64,000 nucleotides of DNA, taken from assembly GCF_000003815.2 (NCBI RefSeq), contig NC_049979.1, forward strand, positions 21,780,518 to 21,844,517, written 5' to 3'. The stretch comes from Branchiostoma floridae. Its lineage: Eukaryota > Chordata > Leptocardii > Amphioxiformes > Branchiostomatidae. Below, piece after piece: positions 1 through 13,325 of the stretch (its first letter is position 1; every line of letters begins with the position of its first letter). The position numbers were made by a program, and so were the translations under genes. The notes under the pieces are model-generated. The model did no database searches. It saw nothing but the letters and a program-made list of their open reading frames with translations, and had not been told where the DNA came from.

Positions 1-2953
1 AGTCGTGTCCTTAAACAACCCTCATCATTACCAGGCATCAAGCGTCATTAATCACAGATGGGATATCACCGCCGTATTTCTTACAACTATATCCTGAATA
101 ATGATGTTCTCTTGTTGTTTGACATGCCTGATTTTGTCAAATACAGAATAGGCTAGTGCTTTCATATCTGACAGGGCTATAGCCAGGACAAAAGATAACT
201 GGGAGACTATTGAGTAAGCAAAGTAAGCCCTAAGACTGAAGAATGCGTGATCTTATGGAGATAAACTCAAGATAACCTTCGAAACTAGATGGTGCGGCAC
301 TAGAAGATGAGAATCTTCATTTGGAATCGTACACAAGGGATGCATTTGTTCAGGTGCATTCACGAAATGTAATCTTTCAACACACCTTAAAGGATTCGTA
401 AAGATAAAGTCAAGAAACCTAACCTTTACGTATGTTTTTAAGTTGTGCTGAAAGATTCGTTTTCGTGCATTGACAGCAGACATTAAAGACATAAAAAAAC
501 TAACTACATGGAATACTTGCAGAAATAAGAACTAACTCGATGACTACTTTGCATTCTCCCCGTGCACTGTTGTTCGCATTACAGTAACGATTGCAGCGGC
601 AAGCCGGCTTCCTTCTACTCCATTCTTTACCACTAACCAGTTAAGAATTGCTTTATTATTGCTGTTCTTTTGTCACGGCAGGCGCTGACCCCATAGTTCT
701 CTTAAGCCGCTTAGGCCAAGGGTCAGTACTACATACATCAATAATACGAACAGCAATTACAGCTTAGCATTCATCATGCCCTTAAAAGCAGTCTTGCAAA
801 TGGGCATTAGAAAACAAATTATGGGAGGCTGATTTGGGGACGCTGTGCTAAGTAAACATGTCGATACCACAGCAACTAATCTTATACAGTGGTATTAATC
901 TGGGAAATAAAGAAAACTTTCATAATTGCACCTGGGTTCAGTAATTTGTGTGCAAGAACGACACCCTATGTTTCACACTGTTTTTGGTTACAAGCATTTT
1001 ATTGACTATCGAAGTTATACTTGGGGATAGGACAATCCATTAGCATCCAGTGTGTGGGTGTCACAGAAACAAAAGTAGCCACTGTAGCCATTGTTTACCA
1101 CATACAATGTCAGGGAAAACATATTGAGGCAAGGCTTTCCATTCAACTACCAAAGGTGTAAATACGCAAGCGCATACTGTTATTGATAGGTGTGATGGGC
1201 TCTTTAAAGTTCTCTAGGTATGACTGTCCTTAAACTCCAACTTTATGTCCGATTCAAGGGGACGTCCCTAACTGAAGCTAAGTCTAAAACTAGTTCTCCT
1301 GATTTCAGCGTGTAAACCAACCAGGGATTAGAAACCAGAACCTTCATATTCTAAATCGCCAAACCTTGGCCACAAGACGATATTTATGTTGCAAATTCTT
1401 TACAAAGATTCTCTACAAGGATAAATCCTATTTCGCTTAATGTAGATGAGATCGGTGGGTTAATCATTGGGATCATTGGTTACTTGTGCTAATTGAACAC
1501 TTACCACTTTCGAAGCAATCTAATCGTCGCGCCTAGAAATAGCCGGGCTGTTTACGGGAACAAAAATTACAAGTATGGCTTAGAATCCAACAAATAACAC
1601 AAAACTATCATCATAATTTGTGTGTATTACTCGAGGACCGGTCTCATGTTTGGAAACGTGACTCTAGCACGAGACAGCTTGTCCCGGTCAAAGGTCCCGG
1701 CCCTAGTCACCTTACTGTCAAAGTCTGCCAAAGTATGTAATATGAGATAAACATTGACTCTGTCCAACTATACTTTAGGGCTACGCATTTAACTTTACTA
1801 TTTCAGCCAAGAGCAAAAAGGACAAAGGTATCATTTTGGCACCCATAAGCCTTTAAGCGCCACTTGGCTTTTACAGACGAATGCTTCTTTTTCCGAGATG
1901 ATGAACTTTTATATGTTTTGAAAACAATTTCCTCCGTCTAGGTGCCCCATTGTCGCAAATTCTGGCTCCCGAAACAAGCAGGAACAGCGGATCTTCAAAA
2001 CCTTTTGAGTCGGTTATTAAGGCCAAGGGCAAGACTTCCCTCGCGTTGCCTCCAGGATGGTGTTGAGATTTGCCGTCCGTAAAGCGAACAATCACCGTGC
2101 TTGTAACACGTAATGTGAATTATGTATATGTAATGGTCTGCAGGCCTTTCCATCCGCGTCTGATGGCAAAATGGCATATTTAGAGGTACACTAGTCGTAT
2201 ATTTCTCAAAAACGCGGCTAAGAAGAACACGGTTATTGTATGCAGGTCAAGCTCGGGACTCTATTGTGCTCGTTCGCTACCATTATCAGCAAATCAAACG
2301 CCTCTGCTCCAACAAATATCTTTCACGGCATTAAAGGCCGTTAACGTGTGCTATGCAGATCTCAAGAATGATGACATTGCAACTAAAGAATTCGTAAACC
2401 TGACCAGCAAACGGATCTTATTCAAGCCGCATACAATTAACCTACTAATGCCACCGTCCATTGCTGTTTCCATTTGTCACAATCATTATGACATTGCCAG
2501 TTCCTTTAAACATCCGCACAAAACATTACAATTGACGAAAGAGGAATATATACATAAACTTTGATTTGAGCGGTAGTATACGTGAAATAAGGATTTCTTT
2601 GCAGAAATACGTTTACCTATATTGGCCTTGGCTGAGATGCATGCTGCCGTGTAGAAAGCAGAAGTGAGGAAATAAGGAAGCTTTGAAAGTAAGCTGGAGC
2701 TCGTTATCGCACCCGCCGGCGCCGAGCCCAAAAAGACGTGCCCAGATCAAAGCCTTCAAAAAAATTCGATTCAAACCTAATTGGACAGGTTTGTTTAACT
2801 TGATACCGCATCAAAGACTTCGCCATTATTTCCATTTAATGTGGCCCCTGGCACCCAACCGATGAAATGCTGTCAGATTTATGATCTTCTGGGCAATACT
2901 TTCGACAAGGAGATATCGGATTTCAGAAGATTCTCGGAAGAATGAGATAGTGG
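1..2953. other. No gene recognised
   Basis: I see no supported gene, RNA or complete mobile element here. Open frames are all under about 85 codons and occur on both strands as expected for non-coding DNA. The only hint is at about 1640-1675, where the sequence weakly resembles the right end of the inverted-repeat element at 32189-32379 (shared TTTGGAAA, then GTGAC). That resemblance is too short to call an element. Confidence 0.5.
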
Positions 2954-3067
2954 TCACGCTGTGCGTGAGGCGAATACGAACAAGGCCTGCTTTCCTGTGC
3001 TGCAAAAGTGCAAAGCATCTCTCCAGTAATCCCGAGTCTGGACGGATAAGCAACATTTGTTAACGAA
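2954..3067 (-). CDS. Candidate 3'-terminal exon, unknown product
   Basis: On the minus strand a pyrimidine-rich acceptor (GGGTTCCTGTTTCAG) ends at 3068. The next 37 codons are open and finish at a TGA at 2954-2956. The translation has a balanced composition, with a stretch reading RDYWRDALHFC, but no known domain. A second minus frame over the same bases is also open, so the reading frame is uncertain. I see no AATAAA on the minus strand close downstream, which weakens a terminal-exon call. The support is only the acceptor and the open frame; it may be chance. Confidence 0.18.
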   Translation of the reverse strand, partial: FVNKCCLSVQTRDYWRDALHFCSTGKQALFVFASRTA

Positions 3068-3873
3068 CTGAAACAGGAACCCGCTTTTAACATAGTGAGT
3101 AATGTAGGACGAGGAATGTTCATCGTAAGGTGAGCACTTATACACACACAAACGCACACATGATTTTGGAAATTGAGTCCACTAGATCAGGGTTGTTCCT
3201 AAAAGCTGTCAATACAGCCCTCTCTTACATCCTCATGCACCAATGTTACAAAAAAGTCTTATCATGGGAATGCGTCGTTGCTAGGTTACCGACCCGAAGC
3301 CCCTGAGTTCGGGCTCAGACTTCAAACAGAAGAGAAAGGAATATAATTTCCTCATCAGAAATATTCTTGACACAGAAACACTATGTTCAAGAACAACCAA
3401 TGCTGACTTTAGGAGTAGTGTATGTGGAGAAGGACAACCTCAAGCCAACCGTTCACATTTAGGCCACATCTTCAGAAAATACGCTGGAGCCGCATGTTCC
3501 CCGTTTAGGAACTTTATTCGAACCGACACACAACAAACATTTTTCGCCGTGTGGCTTCCTCATTGTTATGGGCTCGAATCTCCACATACTCAACATATGC
3601 GGACTAAATCATTACTTCATTTTCTGTTCCGCATGTAGGCAATGATGTGCCGTGACAGTTGTGGTGGGGAGGGGGTGTTTATGATGACAAGTGGCGATGA
3701 CATATCAGAAACAAATCATAAACGAGTTAATGACACTGTACATATTACTTCACTTATTCATGATTACGAGATATGAGCCTACAAAGGCCATGCTGCTAAG
3801 TTAGATACAAATGGATCAGAGGACCTGAAGAATTTGAAAGCAAACATTGCTCTTTATGTTATAGCCGTTATTG

Positions 3874-3909
3874 TTGAACTTCTAGTCTCACTTTGAACTT
3901 CTAGTCTCA
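3874..3909 (+). repeat. Short direct repeat, 2 x 17 bp
   Basis: The 17-base sequence TTGAACTTCTAGTCTCA occurs at 3874-3890 and again at 3893-3909, separated by two bases. It looks like a small local duplication with no evident function. Confidence 0.8.
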
Positions 3910-4079
3910 TATAAAGGCCAGAATACGATTGCAAATTTCTCTAGATGAGCAGATTGATCTAGCTGAGCAAGTCGTTTTCTTGCAGCGTATGTAGTTATTT
4001 GACCTCTTTCTTTTGCCATGTTGTGATTTTGTTGTATATTGCTATTGATAACTTTTCCGTGACGACTGCCCCTCCCCAG

Positions 4080-4187
4080 GAATTATTGTGGTATGAACTC
4101 ATTAAAATGGATACAGTGAGACGAGACTGTCCAGCTGATGATTTGGAGTACAAGTTTGCTAAATCATCACCCTGGTTTTGCGGGTAG
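4080..4187 (+). CDS. Candidate 3'-terminal coding exon, unknown product
   Basis: A strong polypyrimidine acceptor (GACTGCCCCTCCCCAG) ends at 4079. The following 35 codons are open and end at TAG 4185-4187. The peptide has a charged, protein-like composition (for example KMDTVRRDCPADDLEYKFAK) and no recognised domain. An AATAAA signal lies 92 bases after the stop, at 4279-4284, which fits a last exon with a short 3' UTR. The same frame is open back to about 3987, just after another good acceptor (GTCGTTTTCTTGCAG, ending 3985), so the exon could start there and would then include a hydrophobic stretch. CGG|GTAGGG at 4183/4184 could instead act as a donor. Upstream exons were not identified. Confidence 0.38.
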   Translation, partial: ELLWYELIKMDTVRRDCPADDLEYKFAKSSPWFCG

Positions 4188-4278
4188 GGTTGTTGACACA
4201 GAATCTAGATGTTCTTGATTGGCAGGCACCAATATTGTCACTCTACCCCAGCTAGTACGTATGTGTTTTGTTGCCAAG

Positions 4279-4284
4279 AATAAA
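4279..4284 (+). promoter_or_regulatory. Poly-A signal AATAAA
   Basis: A canonical AATAAA hexamer lies about 90 bases after the stop of the candidate terminal exon at 4080-4187, followed by a T-rich stretch (TTCATTTATTTGT) near 4302-4314. Position and context suit a cleavage signal, but the hexamer is common by chance in this AT-rich sequence. Confidence 0.35.
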
Positions 4285-5048
4285 AAGTAGTACTCTGAAG
4301 TTCATTTATTTGTAAATCATTAACAATTGTTTGATCCCTTTTGCCAATATAAATAAGAAAAACTAACAATGAAAAGTATGTGAATAAAGATACAGCATTT
4401 GGGTTGGAAAGCTATAGGATAGAAAGGAATGAAGAGAAAAATGCAAAACAACGTCATTTTTCGAATTGTCAATTGTATATGAGTCAAAGTATTCATAGGT
4501 TCGGTCGAATTTAGAGTGCTTGATATCGACAGAAATATTTTGTTTTAAACAAGAAAAATCTCTTGGGAGCAAGTCGGTCACAAGGTTCAGCGTACAAGTA
4601 ACCATGATGTCTTCTCTTGAACGTGAACTTTTGACCTACCAAGGCTAGCGTCGATTGTAAGGATCAGTCTACCCGATACTTGTACATAAAACAAAAGGAC
4701 ATATCGACTCCCTGGGATGCTCCAACAAATGCGGCACCATTTACGGGGTCACGCATTTGGCTGATCTGGCTTTATTTAGCCCTAAAGGGTACTATTTTCT
4801 TTTTTGCCACTTCATCAGTATTTGTAATGTACCATCTAATACCCAAGATGCACACTGGTCAATCTTTAAATAATGGCTAGCGCTACTCTTTTTGCCTTTT
4901 GATCTTGTGCGAGAAATTGCTGCAATCGTAATCAGGTCCTGTTGAAATATGCTCAGAATAATGTTACTATCAATTATTGTTTCCATGTGTAAGAATAAAC
5001 TGACTCTAACAATTCGTTGTACAGCTTTAATGTGACGCGCAGCGGTCG

Positions 5049-5240
5049 TACGAGGGGTGATCAATAAATTCTCGGAATCACCCAGAAGTAATAAACACAC
5101 CTCAAATTTCGAGGCACAACTTCCTAGTGTCAAGTCTTTTATAAAAATTTCAAATCATTGCTGTTATCCAGGAAACGTCTTTTTGTCAATCAGAGGTAAG
5201 TGGCGAGAATCGAGGCTGAACTGGGGCCAGAAGTGTGTGG
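5049..5240 (+). mobile_element. Possible mariner-type element, one end only
   Basis: Directly after TA, the sequence CGAGGGGTGATCAATAAATT starts a stretch whose opening resembles the terminal repeats I associate with mariner-type DNA transposons (CGAGG, then ATAAGTTC-like), with TA as the expected target site. I could not find the opposite terminal repeat, and no transposase motif can be read, so this would be a truncated or decayed copy. The open frames on both strands through 5057-5293 and 4792-5133 are probably products of this repeat and not genes. The family assignment is from memory. Confidence 0.28.
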
Positions 5241-8200
5241 GTCGAGTTCCCAATGCCTTGACGTCTTTGCCAAAAAATTGTCAAAATGTTTGATAAGGAT
5301 TTACTAGTACTACGTATTTCAAGTAGAAAGAAGTGGGTGCTTGACCTAAGCAGAGCAAGTTGACCCATTGTGCACACCTCAGGTTGCAGCTCAATTTTCA
5401 ATGTTTTTTTCCTTCTCTCTTACCTAACGTTACTGGGTGTCACCTACATTACCACAATGATTTAGGCTGTAAACTTTAAATCTATATTTCACCTTTCTGG
5501 GTGAGGCCGAGCAAACGATGATATTTACGTGCAATATCACTCTATAATCATCAACAAAACGTTCATTGACACGCATACACATAGTAATCTAAGGCGGCAC
5601 TCATTAGAAGTTTGGACGGATGACATGATGTACCAGCTCGATGGCACATAATCATTTGTTGACTATCTCTGAGGTACCATAACTGGCATGAACAGATGTC
5701 CAGAGGAGCAAGTTTGCCCGCAGCTACAAATTGTATTAAAAGAAAGAATTACCGAGAGAGTTAACGCCGTGTAAATGCGGTGCCTACTCAGCAAGACATC
5801 TTCAAAGGAACATGTGGTAAGCCTGAAGCTATCATTCATGCTCATGGAGTAATCATCTATGAATTGCCTTTGCTTTAATCATCTCAATGTAAGAGGAATC
5901 GTCTGGGTTTTACTTAGAGTAAGCTAGTTAATCCTGAGATGCGTTTATCCCGACAGATGTAGCATTAAAAGGAAAAGTTTCCCTGTGACAACATGAGTCC
6001 GAGGCATTAATCCGTGGAGCTATGAGAAACATCTGCATCCAAAATGGGCGTCTCCCCTGCCCAGAATGACGTTGGTGAACATAGTCGAGACGAAAAGCAC
6101 CCTTTCTCGATATGTTGTGTGAAATAACAAACTCTACTGCTTTGATGCCGCAAACATCCCTGTTTATGTACGAAATTTGTAGCAAAATAGATAAAGTGTA
6201 AAGTTGGGAAACCATTTTTTCTAGAATGGACAAGTGACATATCTTGCCATAGTAAACTCATTGTACAGTCAAGTCAGCGAATACATGTACCATATCCTCG
6301 GACACCAACCATGAACAACTGTCATATTGAAGATGCCTTCCCCCAAGTTCAGTGAGGTCTTGAAATTACTATAGCTTTTGGCAGAAAGTTGTCGGTACAA
6401 GCAAAGAAAGGGCACGACTGTCAGTCCGAGAGGCAGCCGCCTGGGCGTCTTGTCGGGCCAAAACGTTGATTTTACAGATGGGTGGAAAGGTGACCGTCAA
6501 TTATAGATGGAGACCTTTCGATCGATTACCAACTCAATAGAAACTGATTGAATACGTGTCAAGTTGAACCAGATGGATGCCTTTTGCATGTGATCCACAA
6601 AATACACACAACAGGTGACACCAAGAGTAGCCGCAGATGTCTTACAGTCTAAAAGCTATTCAGACCCAAAAATTATTGTTAGATCAGTTGTTTTCTTTCT
6701 AACGAGTAAAATGTAGTTTAGTGGACGATTCATAAAAACGTACTTTTTGTTGTCAGCTGTAAATCAAGGACAATAGCATTTGAACACTACGTGAACTTAA
6801 AGAAGAAAGGGTAATGGCAATTCAGAACATGGTATTTTTTATGAAAGCATGAATCAAATAATTTTGTGTAATAATAACCAATGTGAACAAGTAGTTCAAA
6901 GGAGAACAGACCCACTTTTCACGTAACAAACTCAATCTAAACTTATGAAGGGTGTGAATGATTTGGTCGTTAACTGTAGGTGGGTGCAACTGGCCTCATA
7001 AGCCATTACAGCAGGGGGCTAGTCTACTGGTGGTGGATTGTGTTGAACGTCTATATTCAAAGCCCTTTCCGGATCCTGTAAGCGCAAATTACTAAGCAGA
7101 GAAAGTACTTGTCTGTACCGTTTTTTAAGTCTTTGATATAACCTGACCGAGGTTTGAACCCTTAAAGTTCAGAATACAAGGCGTAGGACTTTTCAGCGAA
7201 GTTCACTGAGTGAATCTGGAATAATTCAACAATGGGGGCGTGAGTGAATGGCTGCTGTAGGGCGGGGTTGGCCTTCTTATCCATGGAGATGCTTAGAGAC
7301 CCTCCAGATATCCGTGAAACGTTAACAGCTGATAATAGCAATGATTGATAAGGCGTGAATGATATTCCCTGACCTAGCTAAGTATGATGTATTTAAGATC
7401 ATTATCACGTAGGTGCTATCACTAAGGAGTCGTCTAAGCAGCAGACAGCCCCAGTCAAGGCTGTGATCTGTCTTCAGGAACGCCACCTTGACTGGGAACA
7501 AGCGAAACGATGTTTATCTTAAACACATGGGTGAACGTACAACCATAACCCATACTCATACGGAATACTGACACAACCTAACAGAGCGTTTACAAACATA
7601 CACCTCGCACTCGCAGTGTAAGATTGTTTTCTCCGGCTTCTTACCTCTTGATGCTTTGCCTAGGTAAACCAAGACGAAAAAGCTTATTAAGATAGCCACA
7701 AGGCAACTTTTCTTGCTATAGCTCCATTCCACCAAAGCCCGGGTTCAATTTCCTTAATCTAAATCAATTTGGTAAAGTGAATAGTATCTTAGCTCTCTGT
7801 ATGTGACCTTATGACCCTTACCCCAGAAGTTCAAGGAGCTGCCCCAAGTGCTTAAGACGAAACAGTAACTAGATTATGTGATACATCTTATTTTTTGTGA
7901 CAGCTTTCCCCTGAAGATTTTTTTTCTCCGGGAGGAAACTTAGCCTCAACGGATCCATCCCCCATCAGGATTAGCCATAGTTTTGTGGCTCGAATTGGAC
8001 CATCCTGGAGCGGATCTGGACTATCTCTTGGTTGATTGTGCCAAACGATTCTAGTGAATACAGAGAGGCAGAACATTGTCTTACTTTCTCACTTTATCTG
8101 ACAGAAATATTTTGAACAGTCCGTCGTGTCCTTTACCATGCTATCCAGTCGGCACACATTGACATTGATCTTCTGTACTACCAGTTTCATTATAGTAAAT

Positions 8201-10660
8201 AATTCCGCCAAAGAAGCAGATTGGAACAGTCCCCGTGTGGTCCTACAATTTGCTTTATGTCTAGTAGATCTGAGGGTTGACTTTCAGGATAGGGGCAATG
8301 AATTATAGACTATGGTCCTCAACAGGGGCCCCGCGGGGCTTTTAAAGCATGAAGGACAAACTCTATAAGATGCACCAAGTGCAATTTGCTATTTCCCGTC
8401 GGCAGAAAGCCTTCTTAAAAGCTGCTATTTGTCTAGATATGTTCTCTTAGCGATGTTATGAACGACACTCATGGCTTGGTCTTTTTGTATTCTGTCTGCC
8501 TATACGTGTTAATATCACAGTGGTGCGGACAAAACCGAAACATACATGTACACCCTTGAGATCATGCGGCGTATGACTGTCTGCCTCTCTAAAAACGTAC
8601 TGCTGAACGGATCAACACTTAACGCCCAGTACTACCACAGGCTTTTACTTGACACTGCATAAAACGTTTCAACATTATACCACAAATAAATATTAAAGTC
8701 ACTATCAAGGTCTCTGTTACGTATGAACGAACTGTACATGTAAGCATGACAGGGATTCGTGATTTTAAGCATATCTGGGCTGAGACAATTTGAATCAGTA
8801 TCTTCTCATCAACCTTAGGGTCCAACAAAAAATACGTCTGTAAAATATTTAGAGTTTGGTTACCTTCCTGTTTTAGTGTGAGTTTCTTGCTAATCATCCC
8901 TCATTGATTCAGCAAATAACATCAAATCTATATCATCAATACCTATGGTGATGGTCAAATTTAAACAACTCAACGTTACATATGCCATCCTTTAATTTAT
9001 CGTAGATAACATTTCATATATTCTAGGACCTTCCCACTCACACGACCAGTAAGTCCGTATGTAACTTTTCGTCACTGTGTAGTGATACGTGCCTAGCAAA
9101 TGTAATCAACTAAGAGTACTTCGACAGAGAAACAAACAAATCAAAGAGTAGTCGTGTGCGTGCCCCAAGTGTGTACGCACCACTAGCACCCTCAATGCCA
9201 ATGTTGACACTACTGGGGCAGTGGCTGGTTTGCAATGTTTAGCCATGCATTTCTTGTCGCTGGAGGACGTGTCATTTCTGTGTGCCTATAATCACAACGG
9301 TTGGGGACAAAAGTAATGTCCTTGAGAAGTGAGAAATCATAACGCCCCCATTCAAAGTTGCATGTATACGCAGTGAATAAGTACATGCCTTGGCGACATG
9401 ACGAGTGCTTAGTTTCCTGCAATTATTCTGCTCATTAGCATACCAAATCTTAGCACTTGACGCATAACCAGCGACAATATTTGCTACGTGGTTTTTAACT
9501 GATGTAAAAATTTGATGATATTTCGATGCAAAGTTTTCACCACAACGAAAAAAGGCAAAAAAAGCATTCCACGATCACGTCTATGACCTTGCTGAAGCTG
9601 CTGTTTTGTTGATGGATGTATTTGTCCTCTCTGTCCATATGATCTTCTTGCAAATCTACCAATATGACGTTTGTTTATTTGTTTTGTTTATTTGCGTACA
9701 TGCAATGTATGTCATTTCTAATCTTGTAGACAAATTCAGAAAGACCAACAAAATTGATCTAAATGTAATAACCAGCAAAAAAATGATCTAAAGTTAATAT
9801 CACCAGTAGCGAAACTACCAGTAAGAAAACTACGTGTAGACATTGTCGAAGAACCATTTCTTTAGCAGGGATGGCTATAAGGTCTTCGTGGAGTATGCCA
9901 TAGACTATAACCTAACTTCTCAAACAACGTCATGCCTGTAAAACTAATTTTCCAGACAGGACAGTAGTGGCTTTAGAGCACCTTCCTGTCCAAACAAATC
10001 GCTGGGGAACCACGTGAGTGCAATGGTCAAGCCTCCCTATATCTCTCTACGTGGTCGTACCAACGTAGCCTAACCATTAGAGGACCAGTATTATATTGTC
10101 GTAAGCGTAATGTCTTTTGGGTGCTATCGCGTACTGCTTACGTCCCGCCTTGATGTCATACTGACGTTATTCGCAGCACCCTTTAGATCTAAAACCTCGA
10201 TAAGTTCATATAGCAACTTTTCCAAAGTGCGTTTTCACATTGGTACAAGAATCGTTCGAATGTGATTAGGAGATAAGTTATTGGACAATAGATCAAACAC
10301 TCGGAAAATAGATGCCACATTTGCATACTTGTTTCCCACCAGATATACTTATCTTTATGCCCGGAGTACGAAGGTAGAGAAGCTGAAAATGTGCCGACTG
10401 AAAATGGTGTTATCCTTTTGACAACAAAGCTTACAAAATCCAAGATGAACTCCAGCAGGGAACGGATAAGAAAGGAAGATACAAATTACATTCTTTACAA
10501 GTTAAAACGACCTCCATCAGTGGAATTCTTCCATACGTCTAGACCGTGTTACACGGATATCCCGTGGACGTTGTCCAATAGATCATATTGAAGACTATTT
10601 AGCATCAACGTACTTCAACCACGTATACGCTACATCAGTGGTCGTTATAGTTGTGCACAA
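5241..10660. other. No gene recognised
   Basis: Five kilobases without a supported gene, RNA or element. Open frames stay below about 100 codons, are scattered on both strands and mostly begin at non-ATG codons. I found no strong inverted repeats or tandem arrays. Confidence 0.5.
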
Positions 10661-10680
10661 TATCATATCATATCATATCA
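10661..10680 (+). repeat. (TATCA)4 microsatellite
   Basis: Four perfect copies of TATCA, ending 37 bases upstream of the acceptor of the candidate microexon at 10718. It is a short simple repeat. Confidence 0.85.
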
Positions 10681-10717
10681 TTGTATCAGTGTATAGAGCC
10701 GTCTCCTTCTGTCTCAG

Positions 10718-10741
10718 ATAACGACATATTATCATTGTCAG
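10718..10741 (+). CDS. Candidate 24-nt microexon
   Basis: A textbook acceptor (CCGTCTCCTTCTGTCTCAG, ending 10717) and a textbook donor (TCAG|GTAAGT, intron from 10742) flank exactly 24 bases. The length is a multiple of three, so inclusion would add eight codons without shifting the frame. Two of the three phases are open: phase 0 gives ITTYYHCQ, and the phase with two leading bases gives NDILSLS. Microexons of this size occur in animal genes, often neuronal ones, but nothing here identifies the host gene, and neighbouring exons were not found. The pairing of two good splice sites at this distance may be coincidence. Confidence 0.28.
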
Positions 10742-10742
10742 G

Positions 10743-13020
10743 TAAGTAGCCAGGCGTTGTCTATTTTTCACGCGGCAATAATGTCAAACATAAATCATTT
10801 ATGTATCTGCGGTAGTCATACATACTGGGCAATCAAATAGAATTGGAAGCCGCAACTCTATTTGAGGAAACATTGTAAAATATGACATATCGCTATTCGT
10901 GGAAATATTAGCACTCCGTGTAGCTAGCTAGCTATAATATTACTTAATTTATCTTTACTGTAGCCTAACACTCTTATACACGTATTATCAATGTCTCATA
11001 TTACAACAAAGAAGTAATTAACTACATTGCACAACAATTGTACAGGCACAATGCGGGGCAAACAAACACAACAATACTGCTCAGGTACAAATTCACATTT
11101 GATTTACTTGTATACTATGGTACAATAACTTCTAATATATTGCATACGGGCGTACATTTTTCAAGTACATTAATAATTTGATTTCGCTTTTGAAATGTAT
11201 TATGTAATATTAAACTATACATATATATATATTAAGGTAAAAATAGGATTTGGAAATGATAATAGTATATGAAAATATCGATATGTCCTTTCTGTTTTAG
11301 TTACCGACTGGTATATGTTGTGAATCTGGCCGTAACGGAGAACTTGTATAGGTTCCCATCTCGTACTAACTTCGGGTAACAATTCACACGCCTCTGGAGG
11401 ATCAGCACTTATGAACATAGATCGCTCTCTTCTTGCAACACTGACTTGACATTTAGTAAAGTAATCTCCAGATGTGGTCCAAACGACAAGTGCATCAATT
11501 TTTGATGGATATATATATTTGCATTAACGCATATTCGTCAGCAGAGGAATTGCCAGAAGCTTCTGCTTAACGTGCATAGAATATTACGCCAATAACAAAA
11601 CCCTTTTTTTTCCAAATGGGGCCTTATTTTCGGCCAGTCAATCAAGAAAGATGCCACACTAGATACATTAGCAACAAAGCCACTGTAGCTACGTGACCCA
11701 CAGAGATTACCATAATGGTGTTCTCCCGTAAAATGACGTTTTAAGGACAATTTTCTGTCGTAAATCTTTATTTTTTATGTTTTCCTGAATCCTGGCTGCA
11801 GGTGACTTTCCTCATTACAAAAAAACCTCCAGAACACTTGTACGCTGAATCACACGTAAGTGTATGTTTATGGCACTGCTAAATCAAAGGATAAAATGTA
11901 AAGACAAAAAGTTGCAAATATTGCAGTCCATTGAAACCAATGCATTTATATGGAAAATTCATCTATTAAAAAGAGTTTGACATGTGCCAGAATTTTAAGC
12001 CATTGATTAATTGTTTCCCGTGCAGAGAAAACAGTACCCTCTTAGAACTAGACGCAATATATCATTATTTGACAGATTATGACAGAATCTGTCATTCTTT
12101 TCAAATCCATTCAATTTTATATTCATATTGGGTAAATAAAAGCAGTCGAGATACCGAGCCGCTACACACTTAGCATGTTCTGCACATAACAGATCTGAAT
12201 ATTAATCAGGCGGAATGCACAGCTCTTAATGGCATTCTACCGAATGATGTTCCTAATTACAACAGATGGAGTGTGCCGTGCTGTTATTTCATGAGCTGGG
12301 GTGAACTTGGGTTGAGAGCAAAGGCGTCTTGGTAACATTGCTCAGTGAATGTCTTAGATATGATTTAACTTAAGAATTTCTTAGCTATTTCGTAGCCCTC
12401 TTGCTAAAGGGGAGAATCTGTACTTTCGCAAGCACCTTAACTGATGTTGCATCCGTTATTATTAAAATTTTTGATTGCCTTGTATTATTTTACACGCAGT
12501 ACAAGTGTTGGAATGGATGCCAGTTGCATAACCGCCGCCACTTTGCCTTATTTTGTTTGATGTATTCTGAATGCACAAATATAAAAACTATACAACAATG
12601 CCTGTATCGAGGGCTAGGGAAGAAGGAAAAGACGTATAGTAAAAACACGTTTCTAAATAGGCCATCTTAGGATAGAAGTAAGCTATCCTTTGTCCTAATT
12701 TCTTTTACTTTCCAATCTATTATCAACCCAGCCAGACACATCATAGCCTTTATTCATGGCCTCCTACTGGGAAGGCCTCTAGGCCCAAAGTTCCCAACCC
12801 AATAATGTGGCATATCAAGAAAATGAAACCGGGGTTAAAATGGGTTAATCGATGAAGCTTGATGATTGCAAATAGTTCTAATCGACTGGCCTGTAAATAA
12901 TCTGACGAACTGGCTTGCAGCCACACGCCCGGTTCTTCCTTTCGTGCAAGCCAACGTACTGAGCAGCTTGAGCAATTGGACATCAGACATCTTGAATCCT
13001 AAACTCGAACAACCTGGTGG
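10743..13020. other. AT-rich stretch, no gene recognised
   Basis: Very AT-rich between about 10900 and 11300, with a TAGC run at 10920-10933 and an AT run near 11220-11232. I see no supported coding exon or mobile element. Confidence 0.5.
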
Positions 13021-13025
13021 AAAGG

Positions 13026-13325
13026 TGGTCTGGTGGTTAGGGTTGATGACTTGAAAGCAAAAGGTCGTGGATCCATATTTCTAGCAAGCGCAAAATCTTA
13101 TGTCTTTGGGAAAGATACTTTTCGCCTATTTCCTCACTCGAGTGAAAATGTGCACCAAGCCAGGGTGAGGAACGTCCTATTGGATGGGATATAAAGCCGG
13201 AAATTATTTGAAGACAGACACACATTAAAAAGTTAAAGAACCCACCACACTTGTCGAAAACAGTAGGGGTTCATCCTGGTGTAAGTGGTTCAAACCTTAC
13301 AGTCTGGTCTCCTGGTAGGCATCTT
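13026..13325 (+). mobile_element. tRNA-derived SINE, copy 1
   Basis: The head carries a tRNA-like A box (GGTCTGGTGGTTAGGG, 13027-13042; compare TGGTCTAGTGGTTAGG of tRNA-Glu) and a B box-like stretch (GGTCGTGGATCC, 13063-13074), which together form a Pol III promoter. The body follows the order seen at 49707-50055: a TTTGGGAAAG...ACTTTTCGC block, then AAAGAACCCACCACACTTGT, then an ACAGTAGG block and TGTAAGTGG. The 3' end is placed near 13325 after CTTACAGTCTGG and is approximate. It has no coding capacity. The family resembles abundant amphioxus SINEs as I remember them. Confidence 0.7.

Noticed and set aside
7140-7212. Possible minus-strand tRNA from a GGGTTCAAACC B-box word
   Set aside because: There is no A box upstream and the acceptor stem does not pair.
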